From a virus, in IMG/VR virus record IMGVR_UViG_3300046002_000117, positions 1 to 23,615 of that record: a stretch of 23,615 nt of DNA; one strand, 5' to 3'. Below, piece by piece: positions 1 through 9,129 of the stretch. Below the pieces are notes generated by a model. The model saw only the letters and a program-made list of their open reading frames with translations, was not told where the DNA came from and searched no databases. The stretch's first letter is position 1; each line of letters starts with the position of its first letter. A program made the position numbers and the translations under genes.

Positions 1-513
1 AGATTTCGTATTGTCGGGGTGATGGCTTACCAATAGCATATCGGTATGCGCATAAACTTCCGTAATACGCCCATCAGGTCGGGGGTACTCATGCACGGGG
101 TGATGCCAATGGTATCCGTGCCGATGGTGGATTTTTTCGTAGAAGAAACTGATGCCGCAACCCCAATCAAACTTGTATCGTAGGCGGGTTGTGTTTTCTT
201 GCCATACGCGTTCAATTTCTTCGCGCCAACCTTCTTCTAAAACTTCATCAAGGTCTAACGAAATACAAACATCAATGTCACGCGGCAACAAAGCCAATGC
301 GGTATCACGGGCTTTATCAAAGCGCCAAGGTGAAATGCAAATGTCGTGAACCACCGCACCGTTTTCAATTGCCCTAGCAACCGTGCCATCGGTTGAACCA
401 GTATCGGAAATTAGGATTACATCGGCATCTTTAGCAGAATCGCAAAAACGATTTACAAATTGTTCTTCGTTTTTGCTGATTGCGTAAACGGCTATCTTTA
501 ATTTTCTTGTCAT
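1..513 (-). CDS. Family 2 glycosyltransferase, 5' part (runs off window)
   Basis: The minus-strand frame is open from an ATG at 513 to the window edge (171 codons, no stop), so the C-terminus is missing. An AGGA lies about 9 nt upstream. The N-terminus (residues 7-14, VYAISKNE) followed by a D-T-G-S-T-D-G-T stretch matches the nucleotide-sugar binding start of GT-A fold family 2 glycosyltransferases. A D-L-D-E (DxD-type) motif at about residue 85 would bind the metal and sugar nucleotide. A run rich in His and Trp follows (about 130-145), which I do not recognise. Its place at the end of the adsorption module suggests it glycosylates a virion fibre protein or a host surface sugar. The substrate cannot be read from the sequence; modification of the GPT-collagen fibre is my inference. 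Fold assignment is fairly sure, role is not. Confidence 0.82.
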   Translation of the reverse strand, partial: MTRKLKIAVYAISKNEEQFVNRFCDSAKDADVILISDTGSTDGTVARAIENGAVVHDICISPWRFDKARDTALALLPRDIDVCISLDLDEVLEEGWREEIERVWQENTTRLRYKFDWGCGISFFYEKIHHRHGYHWHHPVHEYPRPDGRITEVYAHTDMLLVSHHPDNTKS

Positions 514-527
514 GTATTGTTTTCCTA

Positions 528-986
528 TTATGGGTTCATTGGCACATAGTCGGGGTTATTGGGCCATGCGCTAAATGTTCGCGGTTCTGTAATGCCGTTT
601 GGCAAATCGCGCAATGCTTGGCGATATGTTGCCCATTCTGTTTTCTTGGCAATTGTGCAGTCAACCGCTTGTGTCCAATCGCAAGCATTTAGCAATTGGT
701 TGCGTGTTGCGCGAATGTTAGCCATTGCAGAATCTTTAGCCACTTGGATTTCTTCAGCGGTTAAGTTTTCAACTTGAACCATTGATACAAATTCACCATC
801 ATCATAAGCCGCACATTGCACTAACTTTTGCGTAAGTCGGTCATGCGTTTTGTATAGGCTAACTTTTTTTGCGTTGTTAGCCGCTAAAAATTCATCACTT
901 GGGCCATTGGCACTAAATGATGTATTAACAAACAGTTCGCGGTAATCGCCTGTTGTGATTGGGTTTGTCAAAATTGCAATTTGCAT
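528..986 (-). CDS. Tail fibre/tail assembly chaperone-like protein
   Basis: This 152-residue protein has two parts. The N-terminal half (about 1-80) is unrecognised. The C-terminal part (about 90-145) carries R-N-Q-L-L, C-D-W-T-Q, then Y-R-Q-A-L-R-D-L-P and W-P. That pattern is typical of phage tail assembly chaperone proteins encoded next to fibres in proteobacterial phages (the family usually called Phage_tail_APC). Such proteins are thought to help fold or attach tail fibres and sit at the end of fibre gene clusters, as here. The ATG at 986 has AAGGA about 9 nt upstream, and the previous gene stops just before it, so translation is probably coupled. It may instead be a structural fibre accessory. 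The motif identification is good; the chaperone role is by family analogy. Confidence 0.75.
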   Translation of the reverse strand: MQIAILTNPITTGDYRELFVNTSFSANGPSDEFLAANNAKKVSLYKTHDRLTQKLVQCAAYDDGEFVSMVQVENLTAEEIQVAKDSAMANIRATRNQLLNACDWTQAVDCTIAKKTEWATYRQALRDLPNGITEPRTFSAWPNNPDYVPMNP

Positions 987-998
987 GATGTTGTTTCC

Positions 999-2975
999 TT
1001 AGTATGGGCCTGTGTTTGGATATGCTTGTGTTGGCGGTGTAAAGTTTGTTGTATATCGGGCATAACCTTTGGTGATGCGTAAATCATCAATATATCCAAT
1101 CCAATCGCCGCCGCCCGCTACTGCACCACCAATAGTTACATTAGATGTTGAAGTATTTAATGTTTGTGTAATTGATGTGGTTGTTCCTAAAACGCCATTT
1201 TTAAATGCGTATAAAGTATTTCCACTTCTGCAAATAGCGTAATGAATCCATACCCCTGTTGTAATTGTCCCAAGTGTTGCAGGGCCATGCAATCCTGCGG
1301 CAGAAACCCAATAAAAATCCATGCTTGAACCAACGGATTCTAAAGTATAGGAATTGTTTGTAGTTCCTCCGTTATCGGGCCATTGTGCAAATACAGCGTT
1401 ATATGGGCCAAGTGCATTGGCGTAAACCCAACATTCAATAGTGAAATTACCAGAATTAAAAGATAAATTTGGCGTAGCACGGGTTGAAAGATAATCACCA
1501 TTTCCATCAAATGCCAATGACCCCGTACCATACTTCACTACACTTGTAGAAATCTGTGCATTACCCACGGTTTCTAAATCGTTCATCATGGCGTTGTCAA
1601 AGATTGCGCCATTGGTGTAATTTAAAAGAAGTGATGTTCCGCTAATAGCGGTCAATGGTGCAGTCGGTGGTGTAAATGTTGTTGTGTAAAGCGCAGATGT
1701 TGTGATTCGTGCATCCGACATATATCCATTTAAGGTATAGCCTGAAGATGAATAGCCGCCAATAAAACTAATTGGAATAGCGTTACTTTGAGTGCCACTT
1801 GCAACAGATGTTCCGTTGTAGTAAATAGTAACTGTTGACCCGCTTCTTACATAGGCCAAGTGATTCCATTGGTTTCTTTGGAAAACATTAGATGCTGATT
1901 GAATTGAAGAACTGTTGCTATAAAAAGTTAATTTTCCAGTTCCTTGGTAGTCAATCATTATTTGAACTGATGCTGTGTTACTTGCAAAAACAAGAGCATA
2001 ACTTCCAGAAGCGCCAGTTTGATAAACCCAACATTCAAATGTGAAATCGCCTGAATAAGTTTGTTGTGAATAACTTAAATTATCATCCGTGCCATCAAAG
2101 TACCCTGACCCACCAATCACGCTTGTGGAATAGGCGGTAGAAGCACCAAATGGGTTGAAGCGTTGAACGCTTAATGTGCCTGTGGTTGTGATTGCTAAAG
2201 CATTTGAACTGTTATCAATAAACCGATTACTTTGGTTAGTCAATAACGATGTGCCTGATATTGCCGTAAGTGGCGTAGTGCTTGGCGTAAATGAACTGGT
2301 GTAAACCGCAGTACCTTTAACAATTCTTACATTACTAAGATAGCCAGTTAAAGGCCCGTCAGTTTTACCATCTGATATAACGCCGTTAATTATTCCAACA
2401 CTTGAAGCACCATAAGTAAAAGATGTTGTGTAAGTGCTTCCAACTTGAGTTCCGTTTAAGAACATTCGAACAGAGTTGCCATTTCGTGTAACTGCAACAT
2501 GATTCCATTGCCCATTGTTCCAAGTAACAGAAGTAGCGGAAATTCTAGAATTTGTGTTTTCAAACCATTCCATCGTGTTATTTGATGAACGATTAAAAAC
2601 AAGCCCCCACCATCCCGAAGAACTAAATGTATTATCTTGTCCAATTGGGTCACATCTAGTTGTTTGATTTGAGTTAATCCAAAACTCAATTGTAAAGTCG
2701 CCTGTTCCAAAACTAAAACCTGATGCAGACGTAGCAGTTGTTAAATAGTTTCCAACACCCCCAAAATAAACACCCCAATTAGACCCATAAGGCGAGAAAG
2801 AACCTTGAGTTGTATTGCCGTTTCGGGTGATCGTGAAGTTGTTTGTACTGCTATCTAAGAACGTATTGTTTTGTGCGCCATTAGTCCCATCACCATGCAA
2901 TAGCATAGTGACGTAGTTAAATTGTGGGTCAGGGCCGCCGCCCGATGGTGTAGAAGTTTTAGATGCCGCAAACAT
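999..2975 (-). CDS. Triple LamG/concanavalin-like lectin-fold tail protein
   Basis: The protein has 658 residues and three tandem copies of a jelly-roll (LamG/concanavalin A-like) domain at about 22-240, 245-447 and 450-650. Each copy shows a G-D/N-F-T-I/F-E-C/F-W strand (residues 92-99, 309-316, 509-516), a W-N/I-H strand (157-159, 370-372, 576-578) followed by an NG turn, and a final G-Y-L/M/I-S/D-D/N-x-R-I strand (211-218, 417-424, 627-634) plus an F-T-P-P/S-T linker. Laminin_G_3-type domains bind glycans, so this is a candidate receptor-binding or virion-surface lectin. It sits right after the collagen-like fibre genes. The ATG at 2975 is preceded by AAGGGG, which overlaps the stop of the upstream gene. 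No catalytic residues of glycoside hydrolases are evident. Binding specificity is unknown. Confidence 0.85.
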   Translation of the reverse strand: MFAASKTSTPSGGGPDPQFNYVTMLLHGDGTNGAQNNTFLDSSTNNFTITRNGNTTQGSFSPYGSNWGVYFGGVGNYLTTATSASGFSFGTGDFTIEFWINSNQTTRCDPIGQDNTFSSSGWWGLVFNRSSNNTMEWFENTNSRISATSVTWNNGQWNHVAVTRNGNSVRMFLNGTQVGSTYTTSFTYGASSVGIINGVISDGKTDGPLTGYLSNVRIVKGTAVYTSSFTPSTTPLTAISGTSLLTNQSNRFIDNSSNALAITTTGTLSVQRFNPFGASTAYSTSVIGGSGYFDGTDDNLSYSQQTYSGDFTFECWVYQTGASGSYALVFASNTASVQIMIDYQGTGKLTFYSNSSSIQSASNVFQRNQWNHLAYVRSGSTVTIYYNGTSVASGTQSNAIPISFIGGYSSSGYTLNGYMSDARITTSALYTTTFTPPTAPLTAISGTSLLLNYTNGAIFDNAMMNDLETVGNAQISTSVVKYGTGSLAFDGNGDYLSTRATPNLSFNSGNFTIECWVYANALGPYNAVFAQWPDNGGTTNNSYTLESVGSSMDFYWVSAAGLHGPATLGTITTGVWIHYAICRSGNTLYAFKNGVLGTTTSITQTLNTSTSNVTIGGAVAGGGDWIGYIDDLRITKGYARYTTNFTPPTQAYPNTGPY

Positions 2976-2984
2976 TCAAACCCC

Positions 2985-3413
2985 TTATGGTGTGTAGTTC
3001 TGACCAACTGTAACGCCATACCAATTCGTTCCATCGCTAAAGAACGAATAAATATCTTGCCTACTTGCGGTTGATGTAATCGTTGGCGCAGTACCGCCCG
3101 CCCATTTAACCGTTGACCAAGTTACGGTACGCGAACCCGTTGCATCTTGCTTTAAAAACATGATGAACGATTTGCCGCTAACCGCGCTAGGCATTGTGAT
3201 TGTTGCGTTTCCTGTTAGGGTAATAATCTGAACCGTACCATTGGTTAACGCCAAAGTAATTGCGGTTGAACTATTAGCCGTGTATGGCGTTTCGGTGTAG
3301 TTAGTTACCGCAGGGTTTGTCAATGGTTGACCTGATGGCAAATCGGCAACATCACCGCTTTGCAATTCTTGAATTGTTGTTCCGTTAAGAACTAATGGGT
3401 ATCGTGCAGTCAT
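2985..3413 (-). CDS. Fibre-associated beta-rich structural protein
   Basis: The protein has 142 residues. It opens with R-Y-P-L-V-L-N-G and continues with Thr/Ser-rich alternating strands, including G-N-A-T-I-T-M-P, F-L-K-Q-D-A-T-G-S-R-T-V-T-W and W-Y-G-V-T-V-G-Q-N-Y near the end. I recognise this as a recurrent beta-sandwich or beta-prism module in fibre regions of aquatic phages, often beside collagen-like proteins. A biochemical role is not established, but a distal fibre or virion-surface component fits. The start at 3413 is supported by TGAGGT a few bases upstream, where the TGA is the stop codon of the collagen-like gene, so translation is likely coupled. No signal peptide or membrane segment is seen. 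An alternative is a decoration protein. Confidence 0.7.
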   Translation of the reverse strand: MTARYPLVLNGTTIQELQSGDVADLPSGQPLTNPAVTNYTETPYTANSSTAITLALTNGTVQIITLTGNATITMPSAVSGKSFIMFLKQDATGSRTVTWSTVKWAGGTAPTITSTASRQDIYSFFSDGTNWYGVTVGQNYTP

Positions 3414-3421
3414 TTTTTACC

Positions 3422-5314
3422 TCAATAAACGGGTACATTGATTGTTGTGCCACCGTGATTTAAAACGGCAAGATAACCTCCCGCAATAGCCACTTGTACA
3501 GTAGTTAAAGCATAGGTTAATACTGGCAAGAATGTGTTTAACGAACCTGATGGACCAGTGGGTCCTGTGCTACCAGTCGGACCTGTTGGTCCAGCCACAG
3601 TTGATGCAGAACCAGTCGGTCCAATATTTCCTGTGGGTCCAGTTGGGCCAACATTTCCTTGAACACCCTGAATTCCCTGTACGCCTTGCGGTCCAGTTGG
3701 TCCGGCAACTGTACTGTCAGCACCCGTAGGGCCAGTCGCACCAGTTGGACCAGCGACCGTGGATGCCGCACCAGTCGCGCCAGTCGGTCCAGTGGGTCCC
3801 GCAACAGTGCTATCTGCACCAGTTGGTCCGGTTGGTCCAGTTGGTCCAACATTTCCATTTGTGCCGTTTGCGCCAGTGGGTCCCGTAGGTCCAATATCGC
3901 CCTGCACGCCTTGAATTCCTTGAATTCCTTGTGGTCCGGTCGGTCCAACATTTCCCTGACTTCCCTGACTTCCAGTGGGTCCAGTGGGTCCGACATTTCC
4001 CTGTGCGCCAGTTGGTCCAACATCGCCTTGATTTCCAGTTGGTCCGACAGCACCCTGTATGCCAGTGGGTCCCGTAGGTCCGGCAACAGTTGAATCAGCA
4101 CCAGTTGGACCAGTTGCGCCTGTTGCACCAGTTGGGCCAACAACACCAACGGATTGCAATACGGCAATCAAATTATGATTGTTTGCAAAACCAGTTGTAC
4201 CCGTACCCGCAGAAGTTACCAACGTAACAGGGCAAGTAACCGAAGTGTTTGGTATTGTTGTCGGGTTAGCAGTTAAAACCCATTTTTGATAATTACCTGA
4301 ATTGTTTGCATCTTGCAAAATGATGTTGTCGTTTGTTTTTAAGAAACCTAAGAACAAATCAACATCAATTCCGTTGCTTGTTAAATGGCTAAAAACAAGT
4401 TCGGTTGCTGATGTTTGTGTCGCATTATTCCAATACACATCACCTGAATTTGGTGTGCCTGATGTTTGAGTTGTATCGGCTAAATATTGGTAATACGAAG
4501 ATGATTGACCGTCAGCACCAGCCGCGCCTGTTGGTCCTGTCGGACCAGTCGGTCCTGCTACTGTGGAATCCGCGCCAGTCGGTCCAGTCGGACCAGACGC
4601 ACCTGTTGGTCCAGTAATTTCGTTGCCTTGCGCACCTGTCGGACCAGTTGGTCCAGTAATGCTGTTTCCCTGTGTGCCCGTGGGTCCGGTCGGTCCAACA
4701 GCGCCAACTTCGCCTTGAATGCCTTGCACGCCTTGTGGACCAGTTGGTCCAGCGACAGTTGATGCGCTACCTTGCGCACCAGTTGGTCCAGTCGCGCCTG
4801 TGGGTCCGGCAACCGTAGAATCCGCGCCTGTGGGTCCAGTTGGTCCAACGTTGCCCTGATTGCCAGTAGGTCCAACGCTTCCAGTTGGTCCAACATTTCC
4901 AGTTGGTCCAGTTGCGCCAATATTTCCTTGTGCGCCAGTGGGTCCAACTTCTCCCTGTATTCCTTGAATTCCCTGAACGCCCTGTGGTCCGGTGGGTCCA
5001 ACATTTCCAACACCACCTTGCGAACCAGTGGGTCCAGTTGCGCCAGTCGGTCCAGCAACAGTGGATGGTGAACCCGTTGGACCCGTTGGTCCAGTTATAG
5101 ATGTACCAGATGAACCAGTCGGACCCGTTGGTCCTTGGACCGTACTAGGCGCACCAGTTGGGCCTGTTGGACCAGTTGGACCGCTACCTTGGGGACCCGT
5201 TGGACCAGTTGCACCGCTAATTGCTCTATCAATTCTTAAATCAATTCGGGGCTGTGGCGTTACTTGTAGGTTTACATTGTTGCCATCTTGAACAATAACT
5301 TTGATGTTGCTCAT
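3422..5314 (-). CDS. GPT-type collagen-like tail fibre protein
   Basis: Of 630 residues, most are Gly-X-Y triplets dominated by Gly-Pro-Thr, mixed with [10 protein letters not shown] and S-T-V-A-G-P-T-G blocks. Collagen region 1 spans about 34-268 and region 2 about 391-585. Between them is a non-collagenous globular domain (about 269-391) of a type I associate with phage collagen fibres. A short N-terminal domain (1-33, possible attachment site) and a C-terminal cap of about 40 residues close the chain. Collagen-like phage proteins form trimeric rods, so a tail fibre is likely. The ATG at 5314 overlaps the previous stop as ATGA. Synonymous codons vary between repeats, but Gly before Pro is mostly GGA, giving many GGWCC sites. 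Overlapping ORFs on both strands here are low-complexity shadows. Confidence 0.88.
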   Translation of the reverse strand: MSNIKVIVQDGNNVNLQVTPQPRIDLRIDRAISGATGPTGPQGSGPTGPTGPTGAPSTVQGPTGPTGSSGTSITGPTGPTGSPSTVAGPTGATGPTGSQGGVGNVGPTGPQGVQGIQGIQGEVGPTGAQGNIGATGPTGNVGPTGSVGPTGNQGNVGPTGPTGADSTVAGPTGATGPTGAQGSASTVAGPTGPQGVQGIQGEVGAVGPTGPTGTQGNSITGPTGPTGAQGNEITGPTGASGPTGPTGADSTVAGPTGPTGPTGAAGADGQSSSYYQYLADTTQTSGTPNSGDVYWNNATQTSATELVFSHLTSNGIDVDLFLGFLKTNDNIILQDANNSGNYQKWVLTANPTTIPNTSVTCPVTLVTSAGTGTTGFANNHNLIAVLQSVGVVGPTGATGATGPTGADSTVAGPTGPTGIQGAVGPTGNQGDVGPTGAQGNVGPTGPTGSQGSQGNVGPTGPQGIQGIQGVQGDIGPTGPTGANGTNGNVGPTGPTGPTGADSTVAGPTGPTGATGAASTVAGPTGATGPTGADSTVAGPTGPQGVQGIQGVQGNVGPTGPTGNIGPTGSASTVAGPTGPTGSTGPTGPSGSLNTFLPVLTYALTTVQVAIAGGYLAVLNHGGTTINVPVY

Positions 5315-5799
5315 AAAACAATTACCCCATCGCTACGAACCAAGAACAACAAGAAAATAATTGAATCATCTGGTGGCGTAGAACCAACTTGCGGGAAACT
5401 TACTTTAACGCGACCTGAATAACCAACGGGGTCAGTGGCGTTAATTTCTAATTCGGGGTCTGTACTCATTAACGACCATGCGCCAGCGTCAATTACCAAC
5501 GTGCATGAACCGCTTGCGGCAACAATGTTAGTAACTGTTAATGGAATGGCTGTTGGGGTAGGCGTGTAATCAGCAATATCAAATGTCAAACCATTGCGTG
5601 TATCAATAATATTAGACAATTGACGACGGACAATTTGCGCGTCAATGGTTGCGCCTATCAAATTAATTGGTGCGCCAGTTACGGAATTGGTAAACGTGAG
5701 ATTCCAATACGTTTGTTGGTCCCAAACCAATTCACCCGCGAGAATGGGGTTGTCAAACCCGCTGACTTGAGCAAGGGTATTTTTATTGAAAATCGCCAT
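5311..5799 (-). CDS. Small beta-rich tail/fibre structural protein
   Basis: This 162-residue protein starts at an ATG with AGGGA 6 nt upstream. It contains [13 protein letters not shown] and ends with [17 protein letters not shown]. The pattern of polar beta strands with a [13 protein letters not shown] segment resembles the immunoglobulin-like N-terminal modules of baseplate or fibre-bearing proteins (BppU_N-like), but that resemblance is weak. It lies between the central tip protein and the collagen-like fibre, and its stop overlaps the fibre start (ATGA). This suggests a connector that anchors the fibre to the tip. I cannot assign a family with confidence. Confidence 0.6.
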   Translation of the reverse strand: MAIFNKNTLAQVSGFDNPILAGELVWDQQTYWNLTFTNSVTGAPINLIGATIDAQIVRRQLSNIIDTRNGLTFDIADYTPTPTAIPLTVTNIVAASGSCTLVIDAGAWSLMSTDPELEINATDPVGYSGRVKVSFPQVGSTPPDDSIIFLLFLVRSDGVIVL

Positions 5800-5827
5800 A
5801 GCGGTTCCCTAAACTTAGATAGAACAT

Positions 5828-5842
5828 CCGCAATTCTTGCGG
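5828..5842. repeat. Short perfect hairpin in the tip-fibre gap
   Basis: The 70-base gap between the tip protein stop (5870) and the next start (5799) holds a 6-bp perfect inverted repeat, CCGCAA and TTGCGG, with a 3-nt loop. On the minus strand no T-run follows, so it is not a canonical Rho-independent terminator. On the plus strand a T-run follows only about 13 nt later. It could be an mRNA stability or processing element at the boundary between the tip and fibre genes. I see no convincing promoter in this gap. Confidence 0.35.
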
Positions 5843-5869
5843 GCTAGTGGTGTCTTGTTTTTTGATATT

Positions 5870-8800
5870 TTAGCCACCCATGTAAATACACGCAATCTGT
5901 TTTACTTCGGTTGGGCTAGAAAAAGTTACCGCTTCACGGGCTTTTGCAATTGTGTAACTATAAAACATATCATCCGCTTGTTTCATACCTTTGCCAGCCG
6001 TATCGCTTGCAACAATAAAATCACCAACGGCAATGTCGCCACCTTGACCACAAACATTGATTTTTCCCTCACCAATAGCATTAACGCCAATTGGTCGATA
6101 CGTGTCATAGATATTGGCGTATTCGGGTTTTATAACAAAATTGTTCATTGAACCTTGTACGCCTTCAATGTAATAACCCAAAGAAGCGGGAACAAACTCA
6201 TTGCCACAAACACCAGTAAACACGCCAATAACACCTTTTTGATTAGCGGATGTTGTTACCGTCATTTGTGTAATTGAATCGTTAACATTAGGTGCGGCTA
6301 CCAATGACACATCAACCATTAAATCCCCAATTTCAGGGATAGATTCGGTAAGCAATTGCAAACCATCGTGACCCGCTGTAAATGGATATGCCGCACCCGA
6401 TACGATGTAATACGCGTATGAAGTGCCACCCGTGTAATAAGCCAAACGAATATCAGCGGTAACGGCAGACTGAATAGCCCCTGCGCCACCACTCATAAAA
6501 GTGCCACCTGAAACACCAGTGCCTAAATATGCCGCAGTTCTAAAAGTTGTAAAACCTGAATTGCCATATCCAACTGCAACAATTGCGCCAATATCTGCGC
6601 TAGTTGTATTTCTAGTTCCCGAGCCAATTGCAAATCCTGTTGAATTGTTTGCGGCTAATATCCCGTAATAAGATAAATTGCTTGAGGTAAAAGCACCGCC
6701 ACTAGAATAACCACCAATACCTGTACCCGTACCCAAACCAAATGTCACAAACGAATTGAATGTTCCGCTTGTATTGTTTTCAACTTTGTTTACTGAAAGC
6801 GAATCAGCGGTAATTGCGCCACCATCAATAAACGTGGTTGTTGTTCCACCCGGACCAACGGAATTGGCAAGGTTAGTAAAAGTTACCAAACCATCCAAAT
6901 TTTGCCAAGTAAATACTGTGCTTATGTTTTCGCTATAAGAACCGCCATAAGTACTTTCTTGGAATACGACAAGAACTGCCCAATATTTATTGTCAGCCGA
7001 TGTAGTTGAAACTGAACTTGGGCTAAATGTTGTACTCCAACCAGATGCTGTAATACTTGCAGTTTGCGTTGAAAAGTTATACGCAACTTGTGATGTTGTT
7101 GGTGGTGTTGGTGCGCTTGGTTGCCCATTGTTGTAGTAAAAATAAACTTGCGCGTTACGCGGTCCTGTATCGCCAATGTCGCCAGTTGGACCCAAACTGC
7201 CGGTTGGACCCGTTCCCCCCGTTGGACCCGTTGGACCAACACCCGCAACAGGTGACCAAACAAATGCGGTGCTTGATAAACTTAAAACAGATTGGCTAAC
7301 ATCATTACCCACAAGGTAAGCAAAATAATATGTGTCAGTGTTTAAAGTTAAATTTGTAAATGTGTAATAAGAATTGTTGGTAACGGGTTGACTGTTGCTT
7401 GTGGTTGCCGTTGTTAACAATTGCCAATCAGCCGCTGTTGGTGTTGCGCTTGTCGTAAAGAAAAGATTTGCAAAAGTAACCCGTCCTGTAACTGGAATAA
7501 ACACAGTAACGCTGAAATTTGGAATGGTTGCGCTTGGATACCCCGTAACACTAGGCGCGGCTAACGATGAAAAATAACTAGGCGCAGACAACCCAGAATT
7601 TGGTACGGGCGTAAATTGCGTAATGTCTTGGTCGTCATAAATTTGGGCGTTGTACTCGGTTAATTCCAAACGCGCACCCAATGAACCATCAGGCAATGAT
7701 GCTTCGTTTACTTTCATTACTCGGAACAATTTGCTTGACCATCCGTAATCAGCATTGGTAACGCTAACCACGTTTCCAGCATCAACTTGAATGCCGTAAT
7801 ACGTAGTATTAAATGAAACGATTAAATCCTCACGCGCTTGTTCAAGCAATCGGTTGGCAAGGTATTGCGCTTGAACGGAATCGTTTACCAAATCGTATGT
7901 AATGGAATATTTGTTTACCGGTTCGTTTGGATACAGTAATCCGCTTGGCGTTTGCAAATTAACAAATGATGCTTGGTCGCGGTTTTCTTTAAACGGGAAA
8001 CGTGCTTCAACTTGGTTAATTGATGATGTAATATCTGTCGCGCTTAATCGGATATCGCCAACAATGTTGTTATCAGTAAACGCATACGATGCGGATTCGG
8101 CTTTGTTAATCACAACCGACCATTGACCCAATGCCGCGTTATATGTCATCCACGAATCGCAAGCCGACATAATGCGGTCAATATTTGACAACACTGTTTG
8201 ACCCGCATCCAATACGCCGTTAATGCGGTAACGCGCTTGCGTAACGGGTGAACCACCGCCAGATGGTGTGTAGGTAATTGTTGCGTCTGAATACGCGTTT
8301 AATGTAGTCACGCACGTTGTGTCAACATACGCGGCAGTAAAAGAACCATCAGGCAACCATCCAACTGCACCGCCATAAGATTTGTTTGTAATGTAATCCA
8401 ACCAAACGTCACCGGGTTTTGCAACGCTTGCACCATTGGGATAATGGCTTACGTTAAACGTAATTGGTTGCAATTGGGTAGTGTCTGCATCGCGGTTATA
8501 AACAAGTTTGACAATGGCAAAAGCCAAATTGTTCATTTGCCTGTTAGACGAAGGCCATCTTTGCGCAACAGCAATGTCTGAACCGCCCATAACGGTACTT
8601 GGTGCAGACGCGCCATTTGCAGACGTAATAACACCCGCGTTTGATGATGTATAAAGATTAATGTACAAATTACCACTAATTTTTGTATCAACGTTACCCG
8701 CTTCGTCTGTTAGGCTAACCACCTTGGTTAAATCAGTTCCATCAAACGTGATTAATCGGTCGCCGTAGTACATCTTGGTTGTGCCAAAATTAAACACACC

Positions 8801-9127
8801 CGCGCTTGTTCCCAATGTGGCGTTGGCTTGGCTAATGCTTGAAATTGCCAAGACGTAATACATTGTCTTTTGGTCTGTGGTTAATACCGCGTCCACAAAC
8901 GTGCCGCCCATATAAGCATCACCGTACACCACGGGTATAGCGTTAACCGCACTGGGTGGCACTTGTTGGCGTACACCCATGTCTTGCTGTGTTTCTGGGT
9001 TCTCAGCAAATATGCGAGAAACAACTTGTGACAATGCAAAACTAACGGCAAACGTAGCCGCTGTAACGCTAATTCCAAACGTTGTTACCAAATAATTTGC
9101 GCCAGCCGCAATGAGTGTCGAAACCAT
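5870..9127 (-). CDS. Central tail tip/host-specificity protein (gpJ-like) with collagen patch
   Basis: This is the largest gene (1085 residues). Residues 1-36 are hydrophobic, then P-V-V-Y-G-D-x-x-x-G-G opens a tip-hub region. Residues about 400-510 (L-A-N-R-L-L-E-Q-A-R, later V-D-A-G-N-V-V-S-V-T, then L-F-R-V-M-K-V and L-E-L-T-E-Y) match the hub part of lambda gpJ-like proteins. An Fn3-like beta-sandwich follows (about 515-625), then a short GPT collagen patch (about 628-656), then a stalk with I-T-A-D-S-L-S-V (about 768-777). The C-terminal region (about 918-1085) is a separate domain with G-D-I-A-V-G-D-F-I-V-A-S near 1030. Proteins of this class form the trimeric central tip that contacts the receptor. 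The start has AGGGA upstream, 2 nt after the GNAT gene stops. Confidence 0.82.
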   Translation of the reverse strand: MVSTLIAAGANYLVTTFGISVTAATFAVSFALSQVVSRIFAENPETQQDMGVRQQVPPSAVNAIPVVYGDAYMGGTFVDAVLTTDQKTMYYVLAISSISQANATLGTSAGVFNFGTTKMYYGDRLITFDGTDLTKVVSLTDEAGNVDTKISGNLYINLYTSSNAGVITSANGASAPSTVMGGSDIAVAQRWPSSNRQMNNLAFAIVKLVYNRDADTTQLQPITFNVSHYPNGASVAKPGDVWLDYITNKSYGGAVGWLPDGSFTAAYVDTTCVTTLNAYSDATITYTPSGGGSPVTQARYRINGVLDAGQTVLSNIDRIMSACDSWMTYNAALGQWSVVINKAESASYAFTDNNIVGDIRLSATDITSSINQVEARFPFKENRDQASFVNLQTPSGLLYPNEPVNKYSITYDLVNDSVQAQYLANRLLEQAREDLIVSFNTTYYGIQVDAGNVVSVTNADYGWSSKLFRVMKVNEASLPDGSLGARLELTEYNAQIYDDQDITQFTPVPNSGLSAPSYFSSLAAPSVTGYPSATIPNFSVTVFIPVTGRVTFANLFFTTSATPTAADWQLLTTATTSNSQPVTNNSYYTFTNLTLNTDTYYFAYLVGNDVSQSVLSLSSTAFVWSPVAGVGPTGPTGGTGPTGSLGPTGDIGDTGPRNAQVYFYYNNGQPSAPTPPTTSQVAYNFSTQTASITASGWSTTFSPSSVSTTSADNKYWAVLVVFQESTYGGSYSENISTVFTWQNLDGLVTFTNLANSVGPGGTTTTFIDGGAITADSLSVNKVENNTSGTFNSFVTFGLGTGTGIGGYSSGGAFTSSNLSYYGILAANNSTGFAIGSGTRNTTSADIGAIVAVGYGNSGFTTFRTAAYLGTGVSGGTFMSGGAGAIQSAVTADIRLAYYTGGTSYAYYIVSGAAYPFTAGHDGLQLLTESIPEIGDLMVDVSLVAAPNVNDSITQMTVTTSANQKGVIGVFTGVCGNEFVPASLGYYIEGVQGSMNNFVIKPEYANIYDTYRPIGVNAIGEGKINVCGQGGDIAVGDFIVASDTAGKGMKQADDMFYSYTIAKAREAVTFSSPTEVKQIACIYMGG

Positions 9128-9129
9128 TT

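Noticed and set aside
3659-5291. Long plus-strand and alternate-frame ORFs in the collagen gene
   Set aside because: They are low-complexity mirror images of the GPT repeats, without starts or Shine-Dalgarno sites; the repetition keeps stops out of all frames.
3422-5314. CRISPR or DNA-level tandem repeat array
   Set aside because: The periodicity is in the protein (GXY triplets); the DNA units differ by synonymous changes and have no spacer structure.
5828-5842. Terminator between tip and fibre genes
   Set aside because: The hairpin is short and no T-run follows on the minus strand, so it was listed only as a repeat.
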